A program made the position numbers and the translations under genes. This document shows positions 22,125 through 34,460 of a DNA stretch of 64,000 bases, piece after piece. Within the stretch, counting starts at the first letter, position 1, and each line of letters starts with the position of its first letter. The stretch is from Bettongia penicillata ogilbyi (taxonomy: Eukaryota > Chordata > Mammalia > Diprotodontia > Potoroidae): the NCBI GenBank assembly GCA_023548195.1, contig JAJHZJ010000496.1:3740001-3804000 (forward strand). The letters are read 5' to 3'. The notes beneath the pieces are model-generated. The model saw only the letters and a list, made by a program, of their open reading frames with translations. It was not told where the DNA came from and made no database searches.

Positions 22125-22715
22125 CACTCCAGGCCCTGCTTCATTCATCCGTCAACATGATCTTCCTGTAGTACAGTCTGACTATGTCACTCCTGCCCCC
22201 TCTGCGCCACTCCACAAACTCCAGTGATTCCCTTTCATTTTCAGGCTCAAGATAAAATCCTCTGTTTGGCATTCAGAGCCATAGTGTGACCTCCTCCTGC
22301 CTTTTTAGTCTTTCACCTTTATCCCAGACCCCTACTCTTTGACTCAGTGACGCTGCCCTTCTTAATGTGCCATGAACAAAACCCTCTGTCTCTTGGGTCC
22401 AGTCAGTTTCTCTGGCCATCCTTCATGTGTGAATTATTCCTTCTCCTCAGTCTTTACCCCCTTTTCTGGCTTTCTTCATATCCCAGCCAACATCCTACCT
22501 TCTGCAAGAAGCCTTTACCAGTCCCCTTTAATGTGAGTATCTTCTCTCTGTTGCTTCTCTTCATTCACCCTGTGTCTTGTTTGTACACAGACATTTTTGT
22601 ATTGTCTCCTCCACTAACTCGATGGCAAATTCTTTGGGAACAGGGACTGAGTCTGGTTTTTTGGGGGGTTTTTTTGCCTCAGTTTCTATCCCCTGCGCTT
22701 AGCACAGGGTCTGTC
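22125..22715 (+). mobile_element. L2 LINE 3' part, sense
   Basis: The order of motifs follows L2: CTTCCTGTAGTACAGTCTGA, ATGTCACTCCTGCCCC, CTCAAGATAAAATCCTCTGT, TTGGCATTCAGAGCC, TCTGCAAGAAGCCTTTACCA and CTCGATGGCAAATTCTTTGG, ending with GCGCTTAGCACAGGGTCTG. The 132-codon frame at 22,347-22,745 is part of this relic, not a gene. Confidence 0.78.
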
Positions 22716-22839
22716 TCCCTCACTGTGCTTACTGACTTTGGGTAATTTATTTAACCTCATTGAGACCTCCCTAATTTACAAAAAGAGAGGGTTTGTGCTA
22801 GATGGCCTCCCAGGTCTCTTGTAGACCGGAGTCTGTGAC

Positions 22840-23035
22840 AGTTAAAATCTGACCCTAGGTTCTTGGGCTCCAAATCTTTCTTTCCCATTGTAGTCATATG
22901 ATCCTGGACAAATAAGCTGAACTCTCTGAACCTCCACTACCGTATCTGTAAAATGGGGTAACTGCAGCACCTGCCTCATAAGGTTCTTAGAGAATGTGCA
23001 TGTAGTTCCCCTCTCTCTGTAAATGTTAGCTAGGA
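22840..23035 (+). mobile_element. MIR SINE
   Basis: ATATGATCCTGGACAAATAA, AACCTCCACTACCGTATCTG and TAAAATGGGGTAACTGCAGC, then a tail with GTAAATGTTAGCTAGGATG. Sense orientation. Confidence 0.75.
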
Positions 23036-25149
23036 TGATTATATCATGGAGAATTAGAAAATACTTTCCTTGCCCAGCCTTCCACTGAAGTTTGTGTCTC
23101 TTTTTCAAGGATGTCCAGCAGTAATTTCATAGAATTCTATTATTGGTTAATTCCCCTGATCAGTGACAATAGCCCTTCAGTCAAGTTGTTCCTGAGCTAA
23201 TCTTTGACTAGACACTCTCATTAGGTAACAGGAGCAGAATTTTAATCTTGAGACATAGCTCCCTCCCTTGTGTCTGTGTTCAGTCTGAAGTAGGCCTGAT
23301 AATTAGGAAAATTCCATATCATTCTTTATCATCTGCTTTCGACCAAAATGACCTGGAGTGAACATGAAGCCTGAAGAACCAGATTCCTAAAGAGTAGATG
23401 AGAGGTTTCACCAGGGTTCTGGAAGCATCCAAGCCAGAAGGGACCCCTGAGTCTTCTGATCTGAAGTCTTCATTTTGCCAATCAAGCTAATCAACAGGCG
23501 TATATGAAGCACCCACTCTGTGCCAGACATTGTGGAAACCACTCGAGATACAGACACAACAATGAAGTGGCCCCTAGCCTCCATGAGCTTTTATTCTAGG
23601 AAAATGGGACCCAAAGAGGTTTGATTTGGTTTACCTAAACCACACAACTATTGAGTAGCAGAGATGGCTCTTGAACACAGACCTTTTAGAGCAGGGGTTC
23701 TTAACCCAGTTTCTGTGAACATCTTTAAAAAATACTTTAATAACTGTAATTCGGTGTAATTTGTTTCCTTGTAATGCCATATATTTTATTTTTAATTATT
23801 TAGAAACATTCTGGGAAAGAGTCTCTGTGTTTCACCAGATAGCCAGAGATTCATGGCTCAGGAAAGTTTAAGAAGCCGTGTTCTAAGCTAGAGACTAGAG
23901 ACTTCCCAAGTAAGATTGCCTTGAATCGACTCTGTGTTACGTAATTGTTGCATTAAATGTTGTCTCTCCATTACCATTTTTCCTGTGCTTTGTATCCCCA
24001 GTTACTCCAGGGTTTGTACTAAATACTAAATAAATGATTATTTACTGACTGGTAGGTGAAATGAAGGGTCTCTAGGAAAATAAGCCAGCTTTTTTTCTTT
24101 TTTTTTATCCTAGGTCCTTTAAAAATATAGTAACAGTAGAAATGAAAATTGACAGTAACTTTCTCGTATCTCCCATTCCACACTAACATTCTATTAGCTA
24201 CAGATTTCAGCATTTTGGTTTTTTTTTTTTTTTAACAAGAAAAGGGTAGAATTAGCTAACCTAGGTACAAAAAGAGCATTAGAAACCGATTCTGTCCTCA
24301 GCTGAAAAATCTAAACACAGATAGTAAGAAGATGTATAATGAGCCCCAGGTTGTGATGAGCTAGTTGTAAGTTGTCATTGGCCCAGCAGGTACAATTTGC
24401 ACTCTTGAATTCAATCAGTGATGTGACAGGCAGGGTAGGAACTGATCAGATGTCTCCTAACAATTCCATCTGCTCCCTTCTGTTCTTACAAAGGGGTGCT
24501 AGAACTCCATGTTCCTTGGCTGGACACACGCTGTATTCTGATCTGGAGACATTCTCCTTTCCCTAAAGCCCCACCTCTGAGCTGGGAGTAAGTCCCTGGC
24601 AAAATACTCCCAGAAACAAAGTAGAATTCTCTCTCTAGCCGCCATTTTGAAAATCATCCCAAGGATTGAAAAGAGAGAGAAATGGAAGATTGAGTTTAAA
24701 AAGAAGCAAATGAAGCCTTGTGATGTTATTAATAGCTATGGATTACAACAGCATCAAATATGTTTTTGAAAGACTCAGCATTTGCCTTTGTTCAGTACAT
24801 CCTGAGGTTAAGAGGTTGGACCTTGTTTCTTGGAGTCAACATGGACCATCTGCCTTCGGTCCCTAGTAGGAGAGGAAATTGTCCCATCACAAATCCCAGC
24901 AAGGCAGAAAAGCCAGTCAGCACTCCTGGACCTTTGTTCTGTTTCTAAACCATCTGCTTTTACTTTTTGAAATCAAACCATTTTGAAGATAAAATCTCAT
25001 TTACCAAATCTAAGCAGTGGGGAAGAAGTTAAACAGTCTAAACAAGTCTATGAACTATAAAGTCAGAAACATGCCTAAACAGATGAGAAGTCAGTGTAGT
25101 ACAATGGGGAAAACGTTAGAGTTTGAATCCATTAGTGAGCATTTAGGAA

Positions 25150-26060
25150 ATGCCTTCTATGTCAGTCAGCCTTTATTAAGCATCTACTGTGTGCCATACC
25201 CTGTGTTAAGTATTGGGGACACAGAGGAAGGGAGACGATAGCTCCTGCTTTCAAGTTACTCACAATCTAACGGGAGAGACAACGTTCAGACAAGATATAG
25301 GCAGAATAAATTGGAGATAATCGGTGGAGGAAATGCACTGATTAGTATTAAAGGGGATTAAGAAAGATGTCTTCCCAAGTAAGATTCCCTTTGATTGACT
25401 CTGTGTTACATATTGTTGAGTTAAATGTTGTCTCTCTGTTAGCTAGTGTGTTCTTGGAAAGGAGGAAAGGATTCTAGCTGGGACTTGAAGGATACCAGGA
25501 GGTAGAAATGAGGAGGGGCAGATTTCCAGGCATAGGGAAAAAGCAGTGACATATGGAGTGTTTTGTACAAGGAACAGCATGGAGGCCAATGACACTGAAT
25601 TGCAGAGTGCCGGGAGGCTAAAGGTGTAAGAAGATTGGAGGAGAGGTCAGACAGATTGAGAAGGGTTTTAAAAGGCTTCCTGTTTGATTATCCTGGAGCT
25701 GAGAGGGAACCACTGGAGCTTACTGAGGAGGGGGTGACTTGCCCTGTAGGAAGATACTTTGGCTGTTGAGTGGAGTGGCCTAGAGTGAGGACATGCCTGA
25801 GGCAGGGAGATGACCCAGATGCTCCTGCAGTAGTCCAGGTACGAGGTGATGGTGACCTGTACCAGGATGGTTTCCATGGTAGAGGAGAGAAGAGGGCATG
25901 TATGAGAGATGTTACAAAGGCAAAATGGATGGCATTTGGCAGAATGGATTCGGGGAGGGGAAGACAGAGAGTGAAGAATCCAAGATGGCATCTAGGTTGT
26001 GAGCCTGGGTGACTAGGAACATAGCAGTCCCCTCAATGGAAATGGAGAAGTTCAGCATCA
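25150..26060. mobile_element. Long ancient interspersed repeat, family uncertain
   Basis: Begins TTTATTAAGCATCTACTGTG and continues through CAGCTGGGACTTGAAGG-like text, AGCATGGAGGCCAATG, GGAGCTGAGAGGGAACCACT, GCAGTAGTCCAGGTACGAGG and GGTTGTGAGCCTGGGTGACT. I recognise this as a common ancient mammalian repeat but cannot name the family with confidence. Relatives appear at about 39,390-39,875 and 59,150-59,690. Confidence 0.55.
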
Positions 26061-28439
26061 AGTCAAATAGTATAGAAGAAGAAGAAGAGAGGAGGTCCCA
26101 GATTCAAAGTCCTGGTGTGACCCGGATGGCCTGGATATAATTTAATTCTTTCCCTTAAGAAGAGCACTGGGATACCTTTATCAGTGAGTGTCTTCCCCAT
26201 TTCTGGCTGATTGGTTGGCCAAGGGAATGACTTACTCCCTTCTGGTATGTTCACAGGGATCTGGGTGCCAGGCAGAATTTACAACTCCAATAACAGAAAC
26301 AGACTAAGTCAGATTGGTCTATCCCTGTTTTAGCCTTGTGCCAAGAGTGGTCCAGAGCTTGAGGAGATTTCCCAGCAGAGTGTCTAGGCCTAGCAAAGTG
26401 ACAGTCAGACCACATGAAGAGTACTGTGGACCCCACATTTTAGGAAGGACATTTCTAATCCAAAGAGCATCAATAATAGTAAAGAGCTAAGAGATCATAC
26501 CACATGGAGACTAGGCAATGGAACTGGAGAAGAAAAGATTCCTCATTAGAACATGGCGGCTCTCTCTGGGTATTTGAAGATCCCTCTCATGGTAGAGGGA
26601 GTGGACTTGTTCTCCCTGAAGGACAAATCTAGGAATATTGAGTTCAGGTTGTGAAGAGGCAAGTCTAGGCTTACTGATAGAGGTGGGAAGAAACTCCCTA
26701 ACAGAACTCTCCCCAAGAGTGAAGTGAACTTCCTGTGTTTCATCTGTAAAATGGGGTTAATAGTTTCTTTATCTCTAAAATGGGTTTAATAACATTGGAA
26801 CTCACAAAAACTTCTAGGGGAGAAAGAAGATTCAGATTGTCGTGCCAACATTTTAAATATTAAAAACATATAAAGATCTTAGGATGTCCATGTAAAGCTA
26901 GTAGGCACTCTGGAGCCCATGTAATCCAACACCCCGCCTTTGGAAATGAAGAAACTGAGGCCATGAAGAGGCAGTGTAACATAGGAGGCAGTAAGCATCA
27001 GGTGAGATTTGAATCCGTAGCTGGGTGTACTCCGCTGTCTCCCTATTGACCAAAGTCTCAGGTCCTAAAGGAAGTAACTTTTTCAAGATAATTCAAAGCC
27101 AGGCAGCTCATATCCTAAGCTGGCACCTTGGCCACCTAGAATGTGCCTGCATCCATGCTGGACCCCTGCTCAGAGCTCCCACCCTTTGGGTGGCATTCCT
27201 AATTTGACCCCAGTGTCTTGTAATCGGTGTATCCTTCTCAGTTTTCCTAATGGGAAGCTAGAGGCCACCTAAATGATTGCGTTTGTTTATAAATGTAAAA
27301 TGAAGTGGATTTTTATGGAAATTGAATTATTGGATGGATGGGTTTAATCTTTTCCAGAGCTTTTAGAACTACAGGGAATATTAACCCAAGGGGAAATTCC
27401 CAGAGAGGTTAACATCTCGTTTGCCATAAACATCAGCCATAAAAAGAAGCCCATCTTTCTTACTCTTTCCTGTTGGGGGCATGAAAACAAATAGAAAGGT
27501 TAGGCTTAAAGGAGCTCGTATTTTAATTCGTCACTGTGTGTTTGAAGAGGATGTTATCAGAGGTTAGACCCAGACTAAAACCTTCCATGAGAATTAGCAC
27601 AGAGGTGGATGGTTTGATGGCCTGAATTTCCAGTTTGACTGTGCCCAGGGTTATGTGTTTTTAATCCCTCCTGTTCCTTTGCCCTCATACCTAACCTCCT
27701 TTTGGTTCACAGTCAATGTCCAGTGATCAGCCCTCCCTCAGCAGTCCTAGTCTTGATGAATGACTTGTCCAGGACCCCACAGCTCTTAAGTTTCAGAGGT
27801 CAAACTGGAGCCAGAAGACTTTTCATTCAGCCTGCTTTCTGCCCTCTGGGCCAGAGGTGTCAAACGAGCACAGCCAGAACCAGATTAAAATGTAATTGGG
27901 AACTATTCAACAAAATAAATAAAAATGCAATAAAACATAAATGATAGTACATTTTAAACCTAAGTCAATCTGCCACCCACAGGGATCCTTATGTACCAAT
28001 TTGTGGGCCCCATTTCTATCTGAGTTTGACTCCACCATGGGGCTAGGCTGTGCCGCCTTCTTTGTTAACATGTCCTTAGATGCCCTCCCATGGCCACACC
28101 CATTTTAATGCTCTTATAACTAGCTTTAATTTTTTGTATTTCTTTCCCCAAAGCTCAGTTTGGGGGCTGTGCACAGTAATAGCTTAAGCAATGCCTGTTG
28201 TTTGTTTGATTGCCCGGCTTAGGCAGTGTAAGAGGTGGGATTTGAGCCTGGGTCCTTGAGCTCTGGATCCCTCACTCTTGCCTTTGTATGTACCGGGCTA
28301 ATTCTACCTGTGCTTCTTTTGGATGTTCAGAGGATACTGTTTATCTTTCAAGAGCCAGATAAAATTCTGCCTCTTCTGTGAATTATCCCTGACTATACTA
28401 AAGGGACCTCTCCTTCTAAAGTTTCATCACCCTGGTAAC

Positions 28440-28735
28440 AGTAATGATAGTAACAACAGCTAGCATTTACATCGTGCTTTATGATTTGCAAAGCATAAAG
28501 ATAATGATAAATGATAGCAGCTAATATTCATATAGTACTTACTCTGTGTCAAGCACTATGCTAAGCAATTTACAGATATCTCATTTGATTCTCACAACAA
28601 CCCTGAAAGGTAGGTACTGCTATTATCCTCATTTTATAGATGAGGAAACTGAGGCAGGAAGGATGACTTGCCTGGGGTCACACAGCTGGTAAGCCCCTGA
28701 AGTCAGATTTGAACTCAGGTCTAATGGACCCTAGG
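28440..28735 (-). mobile_element. MIR SINE, near full length
   Basis: Clear minus-oriented MIR: ATGATAGCAGCTAATATTCA, CTCTGTGTCAAGCACTATGC, CACAACAACCCTGAAAGGTA, GATGAGGAAACTGAGGCAGG and TCACACAGCTGGTAAG, with a B-box-like CAGATTTGAACTCAGG. A partial duplicate of its start sits at 28,440-28,500. Confidence 0.85.
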
Positions 28736-28739
28736 CCTC

Positions 28740-29095
28740 TGCAGTGCAGTGACCCCAACCTCCTTCTCCTCCTGGCCCATACCCCTCCGTCTCCCTTCCC
28801 CAGGCATCCTCACTGGCTGACCCCCATTTCAGAATGCTCCCTCTCCTCATTTCCATTTTGTGGCTTCCTTCAAGTCTCATCTACGAGAATCCTTTCTCAG
28901 TCCTCTGTCTAGGTGCCTTCCCTTTGGAATTATCTCCAGTGTATTTCATTTATACATAGTCATTTGTATATGCCTTCCCATTGGGCTGTGAGATCCCTAG
29001 AGCAGAGGCTGGCTTGTTTCTTACTTTCTGCATATCCCCAGTACTTAGCACAGTGCCTGACAAACAGTAGAAGCTTAATAAATACTTATTGACTT
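28740..29095 (+). mobile_element. L2 LINE 3' end
   Basis: TTTGTGGCTTCCTTCAAGTC, AGAATCCTTTCTCAGTCCTC, GGGCTGTGAGATCCCTAGAG, TATCCCCAGTACTTAGCACA and GTAGAAGCTTAATAAATACT give the L2 tail in order. It abuts the MIR upstream. Confidence 0.85.
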
Positions 29096-29849
29096 AACCT
29101 CTTATTTTCTATAGCCTTTTTTCCCATGATCCACCAATGGATCTTCACACATAATGAGTGTTCAATAATATGAATGCTTGAATGAAATAACAAACAAACC
29201 AATATGGTGGCAGATTCATCCCACTGACGTTGGATGTTCCTGCACTGCTATCCATCCATGCCTTCTCATCTTATGATATTTTCATCTCTGCTTTCCCACA
29301 AATCTTCCTTTTATCAGTGCAAGGATCCATCCATTACACTGAAGGTCTCCCTCTAGCTAAGTCTTGACATTTTCTAGATGACCTTTGGCCCATTATACCA
29401 TCCACCTATTAGTAATTAATCATTGTCCTTCATTTCCAGTCATACATCTCATCTCCGTCATGTTATTTTTTTAATGTCACTTCCTATATTCCTAGATTTT
29501 TGTAAAATCTCTCCCTTTCTGTTAGTAATTCCATATGCATAGGGGCTCATATATTTTAAATGTTTATACCAAAAGAAATTATCATGTTGTGGTGGAAGGA
29601 GTCCTTTGAAGTCAAAGAGCCAGCCTGTGGTGCTTAGCTTAGTACCATGGTGACCTTGGGCAAGTCATGTCAACTACCCTCCTTACCTCCCAAATGATCG
29701 TCAGTTTCTCTGTCTGTAAAATGAAGAGTTGAACTAGAAGGGGAGACTGATTTCCCTTTTGTCCCTAGGTGATTGAAGATACTAGTAAAATGAGTAGCAC
29801 CCTTCAGAAGAATAACCTGTGTGTTGCTCTGAAAGTGACTTTTGTGGGA

Positions 29850-30170
29850 GACTGAGCAGCTCACAAGGCAGCAGTCAACCCACCGTGGCTTGCATTATTA
29901 CCTGCAGGTCCCAGGATAATTAAGGGCACTTACTGGTGTTGCCCATTGTAACTCAGGTGAACTTAACTGAGTTAATAAGTAGCTGCTGGCTTCCAGCATT
30001 AGCAGGGATGTCCTCATTAGGGGCAGAAATATGTCAAAGAGCCAGATTGGTCTCCACGGTATCATGAGTTTCTTAGCATAGTCATAACCTTTTCTAGCAA
30101 TGAAAATTGTCTGCCCTTAGGAAGAAATGGATTCCTTGGACTGAAAAAGAAAAGATTCAATAAACGTGGG
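29850..30170. other. Repeat-free island, candidate regulatory element
   Basis: No repeat motif was recognised. It has E-box-like CAGGTG, an ATAATTAAGG homeobox-like core and GTTAATAAGTAGCTGCTGGC. Constraint cannot be judged from one sequence. Confidence 0.3.
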
Positions 30171-30879
30171 AAATGACAAGACTAGTGATGTGAGCTTGGA
30201 TGTATGTGTTTAAACATTGAAATACTCTGATTTGATAAGCCTGGATTTGCAAGTGAAATTTGTTTTTAGATCTAAAATGTCTCTTATTTATTTTCCCTCT
30301 TAAAAATACTCCAGAGAAAAAGGTATTAATGAAATCTATAAACATGGTGGGTGTTGGACAAGGGCAGCAATGGTCTAAATGCCAGAGGAAAAAAAACAAA
30401 GCCAGCAGGGTCAGACTGAGAAGGAAAAAGGTGACCCTAGCAGGCCTGGGGGCCAGAGTGACTTTCCTCCAGACTGCTCAGAGGAAGAGGCTCCTTCCTT
30501 CCTGGAGCACTACTCTGGGGCCAGGCCAAAGAGCCAATACCTTCCTTGCACTTGAGACCCAGTCATCTTGGGAGTCGTTACTTCCAGCAGTCACTGGCTC
30601 ACTGACAGATTTGCACTGAGTATAACAAAAGTTCTCTTATCATTTGTGATTTGGTTCATTTTTTTGTGTTTGAAACGTTTTCTTGCTGACTTAAGAAGAA
30701 ATGGCTGTACTTATGAAAGAAATTGCATATCCAATTTCACATACATGTACACACACATAAACAATTCTAAGGTAAATTTCAAAATGAGAAAAAAATGCAT
30801 AAAGATAAAATGTTACAATTGACACATGTAGTATTTGTGTTAATTTTGGTTGTTTTCATAGTAACATATATGTGACATT

Positions 30880-31070
30880 TTAAGGTTTCGAAAATACTTT
30901 ACCTGTATTTTCTCATATGATCCTCAAAACATTCCTTTGTGGAGGTTGCTGCATCCATTTTACAGATGGGGAAAAAGAGGCCTAAAGGGTTAAAGTAGGT
31001 TGTCCATGGCCTAGTAAGAATCAGAGACAGAATTAGGAACCCAGTTCTCTCTCACCTGACTCCAGGTCGA
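30880..31070 (-). mobile_element. MIR SINE
   Basis: Minus orientation: TTCTCATATGATCCTCAAAA, CATTTTACAGATGGGGAAAA and ACAGAATTAGGAACCCAGTT. Confidence 0.75.
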
Positions 31071-31949
31071 GTGGCTCATTTACCATTACCAGGCATTAGT
31101 AGGATTGCATAAGTATTGAATCCACTTAAAACCCTTAATAATTTATGGGAATTGACTACGTCAACCGTTGTGCAGTTCAGTTGAAAATACCACACTTAAA
31201 ACATCCTGTAAGATGCTCATGGAGTGGAATTTAGAAAATGACTAAAGAGCACATTGTAACAGACCTTAGAATGAGCCCCTGGAATGAATGGGGTTAGCCC
31301 TTATCTCTTTCTTTTCAAAACCTATCTTGTGGGGATATTAAAAAGCCCTGAAGCAGCCCCACTAGGCCGTGATCCCGTGTTTCTTTGCCTGTGCTCTCTA
31401 ATGTGCGTCATTCTACAATGGAGAGCATGTTGCATTTTCTCCATTAGGTTCTGTTATAATCCTTCCTGAGTGTGTCTTCACTGGTGAGGAAAACAGAATC
31501 AAGTAATTGATTTCTTATCAATTAATTGAGAACCAAATAATTAGACCTTTGAGAAGGTGTATTCGAGGTGTATCTCTCCTTCCTAGACAGTCCAGTCCAA
31601 TGTGGCACACCGACCCATGCTTACAACTTCCTGCTTGGTGAAGATTTTATGGAATAAAACCATCCATGTCATTCCAACAAGCATTTATTAAGCACCTATT
31701 GTGTACCCAACAAGGCATCTAACAGATTTTTCCATTTGATGGTCATATCTAATTTCTCTGTGGACCAGCTAGATAACTTTCCCTTTCGACTCTAAATCTA
31801 CGTTCTTAGGATGCTTCAGATCCTCAGTTTCCTTATCTGTAAAGAAATGGGTTTGAACCTGAAGTCTTAAGGGCCCTGCCATCGTTCAGTCTATGGTTCC
31901 ATGACTTAGTGTTATGCTACTGTCTGACAATTTTTTCTTCTTCATGTAG

Positions 31950-32116
31950 ATTCATCCCAATTTACCGAGGACCAAGCCACACCTACAAGGTACAGAGATT
32001 AGCAGAATTCACTTGCTACACCTTCAGAATACAAGCGGTGAATGATGCAGGCGAAGGGCCCTTCTCAGAGACGTATACCTTCAGCACAACCAAAAACATC
32101 CCTCCTACCATCAAAG
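31950..32116 (+). CDS. FNDC3B: FNDC3B coding exon 5 of window (second half of an FN3)
   Basis: 167 nt. The first base completes an arginine codon and the last base (G) begins an alanine codon. It encodes FIPIYRGPSHTYKVQRLAEF, then TCYTFRIQAVNDAGEGPFSE and TYTFSTTKNIPPTIK: strands D to G of an FN3 domain, with the C-Y-x-F-R-I-Q-A strand F and the N-x-AGEGPFS turn, then a proline-containing linker. The acceptor is TTCTTCATGTAG. The donor is AAAG|GTTTGT, weaker than the GTRAGT-type donors of the other exons. The GPSHTYKVQRL block matches FNDC3B closely. Confidence 0.94.
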
Positions 32117-33094
32117 GTTTGTAGACAAGCTACCCAAAAATCCCTTCCTTGCAGACTTTCAAGGGAATCATTGAGAGTTAGAGTAGGATGTTGAATTCTC
32201 TCCTAATGCCTTCTAAATTATGATGAGTAACACCAAGAGAAGCCTTGGAAACAATGATTAGATCAAAGAAGAAATTCCATTCAATTTTATAATATGCATC
32301 TACTAAGTGCCTGCTGTTGACTTTGCTTGGGAGACACAAAGACATGACCTCACTGACCTCAAGAAACTTACATTCTGCTGGTATAGAAAATAGATCTCCA
32401 AGAGAGCAGCAGCTGCCTTAAAACACAGAAATTATCATAGGATTAGTACATAAATGCTTTGAGACTAAACTCATTTCATTCTTTTGTTTTGGACGCCCAG
32501 ATCCCAGCACAGTGCCTGACAGCAGGGGGCATTTCATAAATGCACATGGCTTGATGGATTGATCTCAGAAGACATAGCTTTCTGTCCTTATTCTCACTAG
32601 TGACAGAAAACAAAAAGGAAAAAATTAACTTCAGGGCCTTAGGTTAGAAATGAAAGATGACTGGTTGGCATTAGGCATTGGTGCTGCCCTCAGGTTGACC
32701 AGGAAGCCATGATACAACCTTTATTTTCTGCTTTTTGGTTGCCCTTGACTTTCTCCATACTTGCATAAACATTATGTAAGGAAGCAACACCCGGAATGTG
32801 ATTTTTCCCATCCCTGAAACCTCTGGAGATGGAGATCAGTTGGCTACATCTAGACCAGCCTGGCCCCAGCCGCAGTAATGATAATCGTCATTCGTATTTC
32901 TGTAATACTCGAAGCATAAGATAAGGTTTTCTCTGTGCCCCCCTATATGAGGCAAGATGTCTGGATCCTGTCATCCCCATTTGACAGTTGAGAAAACTAA
33001 GGAACAGAAAGGTCAAGTAGCTAGCTAGACCTAGGAAGAGTCACAGTTAGGATTGAAACCTAAATCTTGTCTGAGGCTCAGGGGTGTGAGGCTT

Positions 33095-33240
33095 AAAAGG
33101 CATTTGTAGCTCACATGGACCCACAGAAAAGACGTGAATTGAAAGGCATTTATTTGTAGCATGCATGGACCCACAGAAAAAGTGTGAATTAAAAAGAATT
33201 TTTTATAGCACACATGGACCCGCGGAAAAGATGTGAATTA
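33095..33240. repeat. Three-copy tandem repeat, unit about 50 bp
   Basis: The core CATGGACCCACAGAAAA with a following GTGAATT occurs at about 33,114, 33,165 and 33,215, each preceded by a 'gcattt...tagc' segment. Copies differ by a few substitutions and small indels. The unit is unfamiliar. Confidence 0.85.
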
Positions 33241-33659
33241 AATCATGGGAGAAGAAGTTACAAAATGGGAGGTATTGGAATAAGAGACCTCAATGGAACC
33301 TGTCATATATAAAATTTTATGAGATTTAGGACAGGTGTTCCTAAGTCCTTTAAGCCAGATGGACAAGTCAGCCAGCATTTCTTAAGCTCCTACTGTGAGC
33401 CATGCACTTAAAGTGTTAAAGATCTAAAGACACAAATGAACAGATCCCTGCCCTCAAGGAACTTAAATTCTATGGAGGGGGAAAGGGGAAGGCAAGACTG
33501 TAAGTCTGGGATGGATGGGAGTTGGTGTCAGGAGCAGGGGGGACCTCTGATATCCCCAAGACTTATTCTACTCTGCTTCCCCTTTGGGGGAGGAGGGCAC
33601 GCTTCCTTCCTCCACACTTCCACAGAGGCTCCAGGGCCCTTGGCTGAATGTTAAGCCTT

Positions 33660-34030
33660 GCTCAGCTTAGAAATGTGTAGTCTGTTCACTGACACCGTTT
33701 ATATTGTGTGAAGCCCTGTGTTAAGCTTCTGCTGGGGGTCATTGGACAATCACTATTTATCAGCCTTTCTCCCTAGTTTTGCTTGATAAAACATTGTATG
33801 TCTGAGCAGAAAGGACATTTGTCTTTCTCTGGGCCAGGCTGCCCTGACATGGCTCGCTCCAGAGAGTGGGCCGTCCTGTAATTAAAAGCACATTATCAGT
33901 CATCAGTGGTCCGCTGCCTCCACCAGAGTAACCGCTCTTTGGGTGTGCTTGGGGAAGCAGGGAAAGGAGATGCTTTAACAGTCTGGCCTTTTAGTGTAAC
34001 TTGGACAGTAGCCTCATTGATAAAAATGAG
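33660..34030. other. Repeat-free island, candidate regulatory element
   Basis: No repeat motif is seen. It includes CCTGTAATTAAAAGCACATT with a TAATTA homeodomain core, GATA-type TTATCA sites close by, and AGCCTTTCTCCCTAG. Regulatory function is inference. Confidence 0.35.
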
Positions 34031-34289
34031 TTAAGAAGAGTAGATCTTTGCTCTTACAAAGCTTTACACACGTACCCTCGATTAACAACCTTGTGAAATG
34101 GGTTTTGCAAATTTGCTTCTTTCAGTCCGTACAGATTGGGAAGCAGAGTCTGAGAGATGAGGGATGTGTAGCCATAAAGGGGTCAAAGTCCAAGGCTTCC
34201 GGTGTTCTTTCCATAATACTACCCCACACCCTCAAAAATCAGGCGAAAAAGCTAAACCCACAATGACATTTTTAAACTTGGATGCGCTC

Positions 34290-34460
34290 CCCCACTGCCT
34301 AAAATCAGTAGACAAGGGATCTGAGGATCTGCTCCAACCCCTTCATTTTACAGATGAGGAAACTGAGGTTGTGGCCATGCAGATGATGAGCATCAAGGAA
34401 AGAATCTGAACCCAGGTATAGAGGCAGTGTCCTCTTATCTCACTGTACCAGACCTGCTTC
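34290..34460 (-). mobile_element. MIR SINE fragment
   Basis: CCTTCATTTTACAGATGAGG, AAACTGAGGTTGTGGCC and AATCTGAACCCAGG in minus orientation. Confidence 0.65.

Larger units (their letters stand above)
15915..31949 (+). other. FNDC3B: Intron (16,035 bp), largest in the window
   Basis: Contents: compound microsatellite (16,113-16,196), SINEs (17,495-17,620; 18,800-19,010), a GGT/GAT tract with a MIR (19,268-19,580), a long CT tract (20,095-20,330), a repeat-free island (20,500-20,940), an AG-GT tract (20,958-21,028), an L2 (22,125-22,715), a MIR (22,840-23,035), a SINE (23,485-23,700), a poly-T run (24,217-24,234), a long unclassified old repeat (25,150-26,060), a MIR plus L2 (28,440-29,095), a repeat-free island (29,850-30,170) and a MIR (30,880-31,070). 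No exon is missing from the spliced frame. Confidence 0.85.

Noticed and set aside
22347..22745. 132-codon open frame
   Set aside because: It lies within an L2 LINE 3' relic and reads its non-coding tail.
25668..25991. 107-codon antisense frame
   Set aside because: It falls within the ancient repeat at 25,150-26,060 and shows no coding features.
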